A stretch of 6,205 bases of DNA from Candidatus Levyibacteriota bacterium (GTDB taxonomy: Bacteria > Patescibacteria > Microgenomatia > Levybacterales > UBA12049): NCBI GenBank assembly GCA_003173915.1, contig PPGL01000071.1, forward strand, positions 1 through 6,205. The letters run 5' to 3'. Shown here in pieces: positions 1 through 3,811 of the stretch (within the stretch, counting starts at the first letter, position 1; each line of letters starts with the position of its first letter). Under the pieces are notes generated by a model that had not been told where the DNA came from, did not search any database, and saw nothing but the letters and a program-made list of their open reading frames with translations. The translations under genes were made by a program, and so were the position numbers.

Positions 1-708
1 AAAGGAATCCGTTCGAAGGTAAACAATGCAATTATTCGAAGTGTTTTTTTCCTCCTTCTCACGAAAGTTATTTTTGCGTTTGCAGTAGAGGGGACGTATG
101 ACAAAGTGGTATATGGACATATTCAGTATGAAGGATTGTTAATTAACATTATTGCCCCGCCACTCCTGATGGTGATTGTAAGTCTTTTTATTCGTACTCC
201 AGGAGTAGACAATTCAAAGAGAATTCTTTCCAAGATTATGATGGTGCTTCACGAGCCAGAGCCTCGTTTGTCACCCGTACTTACTATGTATATTAATCCT
301 AAGAAAACACGATCTGTCCTGACGACAATATTTGCACTTTTGTGGCTTGCATTTTTTGTCTTAAGTTTTGGCCTGATGGCATGGGTTTTGACAAAACTTC
401 ATATGAATATTGTGAGTCAGGCTGTATTTATGTTTTTTATTGCAGTTGTTTCTTTCTTGTCTTGGCGTATCAATCTTACAGCAAACGCGTATACTGTTGA
501 TAAAGGACAAGGGCTTTTAACGCCATTTATTGATATTTTATTCCTGCCGGTTATTAAAGTTGGTATGCGTCTGACAGAAGGAGTTTCTCAAATTAATATT
601 TTTATCTTTATTTTTGATTTTATTATCGAAGCCCCATTTAAAGTTATTTTTAACTTCTTTGAGCAACTTTTCGCCTATCTCCATGCAAAAAGGGAAGATA
701 TAGAGTAG
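1..708 (+). CDS. Multi-pass membrane protein of unknown function, 5'-truncated by the window edge
   Basis: Reading frame 1 is open from the first base to a TAG at 706-708 (235 residues visible), so the true start lies to the left. The in-frame GTG at 106 is only an internal possible start; the residues before it look like a membrane helix. Hydrophobic segments lie at about residues 11-29, 45-64 (containing IIAPPLLMVIVSL), 106-130 and 137-155. A hydrophobic/amphipathic C-terminal stretch (about 179-227, with FLPVIKVG and FDFIIEAPFKV) ends in a charged tail, AKREDIE. I see no catalytic motif. The C-terminal pattern 'LP-I-VG ... N-F-F--DF-IEAPFK' resembles an uncharacterised family I associate with Patescibacteria/CPR genomes; that is recollection, not a search. 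It lies 82 bp upstream of trxA on the same strand, but trxA appears to have its own promoter, so shared function is not implied. Confidence 0.75.
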   Translation, partial: KGIRSKVNNAIIRSVFFLLLTKVIFAFAVEGTYDKVVYGHIQYEGLLINIIAPPLLMVIVSLFIRTPGVDNSKRILSKIMMVLHEPEPRLSPVLTMYINPKKTRSVLTTIFALLWLAFFVLSFGLMAWVLTKLHMNIVSQAVFMFFIAVVSFLSWRINLTANAYTVDKGQGLLTPFIDILFLPVIKVGMRLTEGVSQINIFIFIFDFIIEAPFKVIFNFFEQLFAYLHAKREDIE

Positions 709-750
709 ATCTGTGGATCTCTTTCAAGAAGCTTTCTTAAAAGAAACTAC

Positions 751-780
751 TTGCAAAACTCCCATTAGTAGTGGTATGGT
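751..780 (+). promoter_or_regulatory. Probable trxA promoter (TTGCAA - 18 bp - TATGGT, extended -10)
   Basis: TTGCAA at 751-756 is followed after 18 bp by TATGGT at 775-780, preceded by TG at 772-773 (extended -10, TGG-TATGGT). The expected transcription start is near 787, only about 4 nt before the preferred ATG at 791, so the transcript would be almost leaderless. This would also exclude the upstream GTG (713) and ATG (776) as starts for this transcript. The -10 matches consensus at only 4 of 6 positions. Confidence 0.4.
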
Positions 781-790
781 AATAAAAGAT

Positions 791-1117
791 ATGGCAGATG
801 TAGTGTTTACAGACAGTAATTTTCAAAAAGAAGTGCTTGGCGAGAAAGGTATGCCAGTGCTCGTTGATTTCTGGGCACCGTGGTGTGGCCCATGTAGAAT
901 TGTTGGACCAATTGTTGATGAAATTGCAAAAGAGTACGCAGGAAAAGTTAAGGTAGGGAAGATGAATGTCGATGAAAATCCAGATGTTTCCGGAACATTT
1001 GGCATTATGAGTATTCCAACATTATTGGTATTTAAGGATGGTCAACCAGTTAAAACACTTATTGGCGCACAGCCAAAAGAAGTCCTCAAAAAGGCAGTAG
1101 ACGAGAGCCTCTCCTAA
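791..1117 (+). CDS. trxA: Thioredoxin
   Basis: This is a small cytoplasmic dithiol carrier that reduces protein disulfides and is itself reduced by thioredoxin reductase, encoded next downstream. From ATG 791 the product is 108 residues, essentially the length of E. coli Trx1, and its numbering matches: buried D26, active site W31-C32-G33-P34-C35 followed by R36, helix-kinking P40, and cis-proline P76 in SIPTLLVF. The glycine of the C-terminal strand is present (LIGAQ, G92). Alternative in-frame starts exist at ATG 776 and GTG 713 (5 or 26 extra residues), but the extra sequence resembles no thioredoxin N-terminus and overlaps the proposed promoter, so 791 is preferred. No strong Shine-Dalgarno is seen. 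The gene ends with TAA, followed by 109 bp before the repeat at trxB; within that gap I see no convincing terminator. Confidence 0.97.
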   Translation: MADVVFTDSNFQKEVLGEKGMPVLVDFWAPWCGPCRIVGPIVDEIAKEYAGKVKVGKMNVDENPDVSGTFGIMSIPTLLVFKDGQPVKTLIGAQPKEVLKKAVDESLS

Positions 1118-1185
1118 ATAATTCAATAAACGAATAATAGAATACTTAGCTAATGTTAAAAGATAGAAAGAGATAAAATTCTCTC

Positions 1186-1218
1186 TTGCAAAAGCCTGCT
1201 TGTCTGGGTTAGTATAAT
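1186..1218 (+). promoter_or_regulatory. Probable trxB promoter with perfect TATAAT -10 box
   Basis: A consensus TATAAT lies at 1213-1218, with expected transcription start near 1225. The -35 is unclear: the best hexamer, TTGCAA at 1186-1191, is 21 bp away, longer than usual, and nothing good sits at 17 bp. The same TTGCAAAA string occurs at the proposed trxA promoter. The repeat element begins at 1227, about 2 bp after the predicted start, so transcripts would begin essentially at the repeat. Confidence 0.5.
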
Positions 1219-1226
1219 GAGACTGT

Positions 1227-1320
1227 TGTCACTCTGAGGCTTTGCTGAAGAATCTTCTTGACTCGTCATTCTGGTTTCTCCAGAATCTTAGGAAGATCCT
1301 TCACGTTGTTCAGGATGACA
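1227..1320 (+). repeat. Inverted-repeat element, copy 1, in the trxB 5' leader
   Basis: This is a 94 bp imperfect palindrome. Its left end TGTCACTCTGA pairs with the right end TTCAGGATGACA (9 of 11 identical to the reverse complement, one further position G-T). GAAGAATCTTC (1247-1257) pairs with GGAAGATCCTTC (1291-1302). A perfect 7-bp hairpin, ATTCTGG/CCAGAAT with loop TTTCT, sits at 1268-1286. It shares the layout TGTCAyyCyGA - GArGAATCTy - AAGATCCyTC - TCrGGATGACA with the copy inside trxB (1997-2087). A second internal 'GTCATTCTGG' suggests that it is a compound of two units. There is no transposase, so it resembles a MITE or REP-like dispersed repeat. It is open in the trxB frame from just after a TGA at 1218, which could mislead a gene caller into a false 30-residue N-terminal extension from TTG 1242. 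Confidence 0.8.
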
Positions 1321-1331
1321 GAAAGATTAAT

Positions 1332-2387
1332 ATGGAAACTATGTACGATGTGATTATTGTTGGTTCTGGGCCGTCTGGACTTACTGCTGCTATCTATGCC
1401 ACTCGGGCAGATTTAAAAACCCTTGTTATTGCAGGGCTTAAGTGGGGTGGACAACTACAACTCACAACAGAGGTAGAAAATTTTCCAGGGTTTCCTGAAG
1501 GAGTCCAAGGGCCAGAGCTTATGATGAAAATGCGCGATCAGGCAAAAAAATTTGGCACAGAATTTGTTGATGTCAATATGGATCCGCAGGATTTTACCAA
1601 AATGAGTGGAGGACCGTTCACTGTTACAGCTGATGGCAAAACTTTTACCGGCAAAACCCTTCTTATTGCATCGGGTGCCGATGCCAAAACGCTTGGAGTG
1701 CCTGGGGAAAAAGAACTTACAGGACATGGAATTTCCTACTGTGCAACGTGTGACGGTGCATTTTTCCGGAATAAAAATATTATTGTTGTTGGTGGGGGAG
1801 ATAGTGCAATGGAAGAAGCAAACTTTCTTACTAATTTTGCAGCAACGGTTACGATTGTTCACCGCCGAGACGCATTTAGAGCTTCTCAAATTATGCAGGA
1901 TAGGGCAAAGAATAATCCGAAGATAAAAATATTACTGAATTCACAAATAACAGAAGTTCATGGAACAAAAAGCGTGGAGAAAGTAACATTAAAAACTGTC
2001 ATTCCGAGCGTAGTCGAGGAATCTCATACAACAGAGTCTGGTGCAAAAGATCCCTCCATGCGTCCTTCGGACTTGGTCGGGATGACAATAAAAGAACATA
2101 ATGGAGTTATTGTAAGTAAGACTGATAATGAAATTAACTGGGACATGCCAATTGATGGTATTTTTGTTGCAATTGGTCACACGCCAAATACGAATGTTTT
2201 TAAAGGTGTTGAGGTTACAGACAGAGGATTTGTCAAAGCGCAAAATGGAACTCATACAAATATCGAAGGCATTTTTGTTTCAGGAGATGTAGAAGACGAT
2301 CGGTATATGCAAGCAATTACTGCTGCTGGATTTGGTTGTATGGCTGCGCTGGATATTGAAAAATACCTAGTTGGAAAAAAAGGATAA
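1332..2387 (+). CDS. trxB: Thioredoxin reductase carrying a ~30-residue in-frame repeat insertion
   Basis: This is an FAD-dependent enzyme that passes electrons from NADPH to thioredoxin; its partner trxA lies just upstream. From ATG 1332 it has 351 residues. In order: FAD-binding GSGPSG (11-16), WGGQL (38-42), the redox-active C137-A-T-C140, the NADPH-binding fold GGGDSA (154-159) with HRRDxFRA (177-184), and the C-terminal FAD-binding SGDV (317-320) with QAITAAGFGC. Residues about 223-252 (VIPSVVEE ... DLVGMT) are not TrxB sequence but the translation of the repeat at 1997-2087. Removing them leaves about 321 residues, normal for the family, with the flanking strands VEKVTLK and DGIFVAIGHTPNT intact. 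The insertion lies in what is a surface hairpin near the NADPH-domain/FAD-domain junction in known TrxBs (inference). The start at 1332 is chosen because upstream residues come from repeat copy 1; a weak GAAAG (1321-1325) precedes it by 6 nt, and ATG 1341 is an alternative. It ends 4 bp from the convergent peptidase gene. Confidence 0.95.
   Translation: METMYDVIIVGSGPSGLTAAIYATRADLKTLVIAGLKWGGQLQLTTEVENFPGFPEGVQGPELMMKMRDQAKKFGTEFVDVNMDPQDFTKMSGGPFTVTADGKTFTGKTLLIASGADAKTLGVPGEKELTGHGISYCATCDGAFFRNKNIIVVGGGDSAMEEANFLTNFAATVTIVHRRDAFRASQIMQDRAKNNPKIKILLNSQITEVHGTKSVEKVTLKTVIPSVVEESHTTESGAKDPSMRPSDLVGMTIKEHNGVIVSKTDNEINWDMPIDGIFVAIGHTPNTNVFKGVEVTDRGFVKAQNGTHTNIEGIFVSGDVEDDRYMQAITAAGFGCMAALDIEKYLVGKKG
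1997..2087 (+). repeat. Inverted-repeat element, copy 2, inserted in frame within trxB
   Basis: This 91 bp element is bounded by TGTCATTCCGA (1997-2007) and TCGGGATGACA (2077-2087), which are inverted with 10 of 11 matches. An inner pair, GAGGAATCTC (2016-2025) and AAGATCCCTC (2047-2056), and a small GTCC-TTC-GGAC hairpin (2062-2072) add structure. It is visibly more G+C-rich than the surrounding trxB sequence. It matches the architecture of copy 1. In the trxB frame it has no stop and encodes IPSVVEES ... PSDLVGMT, a peptide pattern I associate with spurious proteins from this repeat class in many genomes. I see no clear target-site duplication. Confidence 0.85.
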
Positions 2388-2391
2388 TCTT

Positions 2392-3684
2392 TTAATTTGG
2401 TTTTGGTGCTAATACTGCTTTAAGTTCATCATACTCAGGAAGTACTTGCTTGATAAGTGTTTCAGGATCTTCTGCACCTCGTGCAAAATATTCGACAAGG
2501 TCAATAATAGCGTTGGCTACATTTGCAATAAGGTCTATATGTTCAATAGTATGATTTGCTTGGTATTCTTTGTAATTATCGATAAATTTTCGTCCAAAAA
2601 AATGCAAAACTGTCATTGAAGATGCAAAAAGCTCATCATAATTGTCAAATGGATGGCTATAATGGGTGAGTTCATCTTTGTCTGTTGTTTGTACATAGTT
2701 TGATTCTCCAAACATTGCAAAATATGGATTCTTTTTTATATCTGTTGGGGCACCTGCTATACCGGATAATTGACCATCTTCTGGTTTCCCAACAGCTATA
2801 CGAAGTCCTTCAAACGCATTCATAAGATTCTCAAGACGTGGATTCCACTTATTACCATCACTAGCAAATAGTCGATTGTAAATAAGATTGTTGAGAAGTG
2901 CATGAGATAACTCATGATAGAGTTTCATTTGCCCTTCATTTGCAAAAACAGGCTCGGTAAAAATAATAGAAGGGACTTCTGCGTAATGATTTGCTGGACT
3001 AAAGTCTCCTCCACGACCCGAAGGGTCTGTTTCGGCAAAAATGTAAATGGGGAGTTGAATTCCCAAGTTTGAGAAGAGCTGTTGAACTGCGCATATATCT
3101 TTACCTGCCTGTTCGGGAAGTGGAAGTTCTGCATAAAAAGGAGGTGAATTAGAATCTCCTCCGTCTGGGATATAGGTGGAATAGTCCAACATCACAGGAT
3201 ACAAATGTACGGCATAGCTATTTGTCTCCGTGTTTTTCTCGACTACTTTAAGAGTGATTGACTGAAGCGTTGGATCTCCTGGAATTCCATTTGGTGGATA
3301 ACCACGCATACCCAACATATTTTTCCCATCTACATTGACTGGCAACATAAATGATCCACCGCCACCAGTATCAATGTTGGGTAGCCACATTGGAGATTGT
3401 GCTGGAACATTTTCAAGTACAAATGTTGCATAGTGGGGTCCAGAATCTTCATATTTTTTAGATTCTGCAGGATCAATCAAAAACCACCATCCTTTTATTT
3501 TTACTGGTCCAGCAGGTGTCTCGATTGTGTCTCCACTTTTATAAATGCGATTTTCAGGTTGGGGTATCTTAGGTGCTTCTTGAGGTGTGGGTTGAGGGGA
3601 TGCATCTTTTCGACCTGCTCCTAGAACATAAGCTAAAGCACCTAATCCAGCACCACGTAGAAGTTCTTGACGTGAAATAGGCAT
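2392..3684 (-). CDS. Predicted exported zinc metallopeptidase (HExxH, gluzincin-like)
   Basis: The 430-residue product has the zinc-peptidase motif H257-E-L-S-H261 in a helix (MKLYHELSHALLNN): two histidine ligands and a catalytic glutamate. A likely third ligand is E351 in YDELFASSM, resembling the downstream glutamate helix of gluzincin/minigluzincin peptidases. Spacing and family are inferred, and the substrate is unknown. The N-terminus, SRQELLRGAGLGALAYVLGAG (shown here from S4), looks like a Tat-type signal (SRRxFLK) but has RQ in place of RR; no lipobox cysteine follows. A proline-rich linker (about 28-44) precedes a beta-rich region (about 46-170) of unknown fold containing GGGGS, then the peptidase part (about 185-400). 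There is one cysteine (C198). The ATG at 3684 coincides with the predicted transcription start. The TAA is 4 bp from the trxB stop, in convergent orientation. It lies 127 bp downstream of the HAD-protein gene on the same strand, with a promoter between them. Confidence 0.85.
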   Translation of the reverse strand: MPISRQELLRGAGLGALAYVLGAGRKDASPQPTPQEAPKIPQPENRIYKSGDTIETPAGPVKIKGWWFLIDPAESKKYEDSGPHYATFVLENVPAQSPMWLPNIDTGGGGSFMLPVNVDGKNMLGMRGYPPNGIPGDPTLQSITLKVVEKNTETNSYAVHLYPVMLDYSTYIPDGGDSNSPPFYAELPLPEQAGKDICAVQQLFSNLGIQLPIYIFAETDPSGRGGDFSPANHYAEVPSIIFTEPVFANEGQMKLYHELSHALLNNLIYNRLFASDGNKWNPRLENLMNAFEGLRIAVGKPEDGQLSGIAGAPTDIKKNPYFAMFGESNYVQTTDKDELTHYSHPFDNYDELFASSMTVLHFFGRKFIDNYKEYQANHTIEHIDLIANVANAIIDLVEYFARGAEDPETLIKQVLPEYDELKAVLAPKPN

Positions 3685-3690
3685 ATATAA

Positions 3691-3719
3691 AACATACGTT
3701 ATGAACTAAGCTTTGTCAA
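3691..3719 (-). promoter_or_regulatory. Promoter of the metallopeptidase gene (TTGACA - 17 bp - TATGTT), leaderless
   Basis: On the minus strand, a consensus TTGACA (3719-3714) is followed by exactly 17 bp and TATGTT (3696-3691; 4 of 6 matches). Transcription should start 7 nt further on, at about 3684, which is the A of the ATG. The mRNA would therefore be leaderless, consistent with the absence of a Shine-Dalgarno sequence. Confidence 0.6.
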
Positions 3720-3811
3720 ACCAGAATCTTTTATAATGTGGGGATTTTTGACTTAAATGTTCTAGATAGGGGAAAGTATATTGTGAATAAAAAGAGTTAA
3801 TATATTTTCCT

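Noticed and set aside
713..790. Longer thioredoxin starting at GTG 713 or ATG 776
   Set aside because: The added residues do not resemble thioredoxin N-termini, overlap the proposed promoter, and spoil the exact match to the 108-residue family length.
1168..1187. Short hairpin AGAGA-TAAAAT-TCTCT after trxA as a terminator
   Set aside because: Only 5 A/T-rich base pairs and no run of T after it, so too weak to call.
1455..1889. 144-codon open frame on the minus strand inside trxB
   Set aside because: Shadow of the strongly supported trxB frame; its translation is rich in Cys, Ser and Lys and has no recognisable motif.
2608..2620. AAAACTGTCATTG matching the left junction of the repeat in trxB
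   Set aside because: It lies in the metallopeptidase coding sequence with no matching right end, so a chance match of about 12 bases.
3732..3737. TATAAT on the + strand between the two minus-strand genes
   Set aside because: No -35 at a suitable distance and no + strand gene downstream (only a 5-codon GTG frame near 3784).
3740..3811. Terminator for the HAD-protein gene
   Set aside because: The stretch is A/T-rich with T-runs, but I find no stable stem before them.
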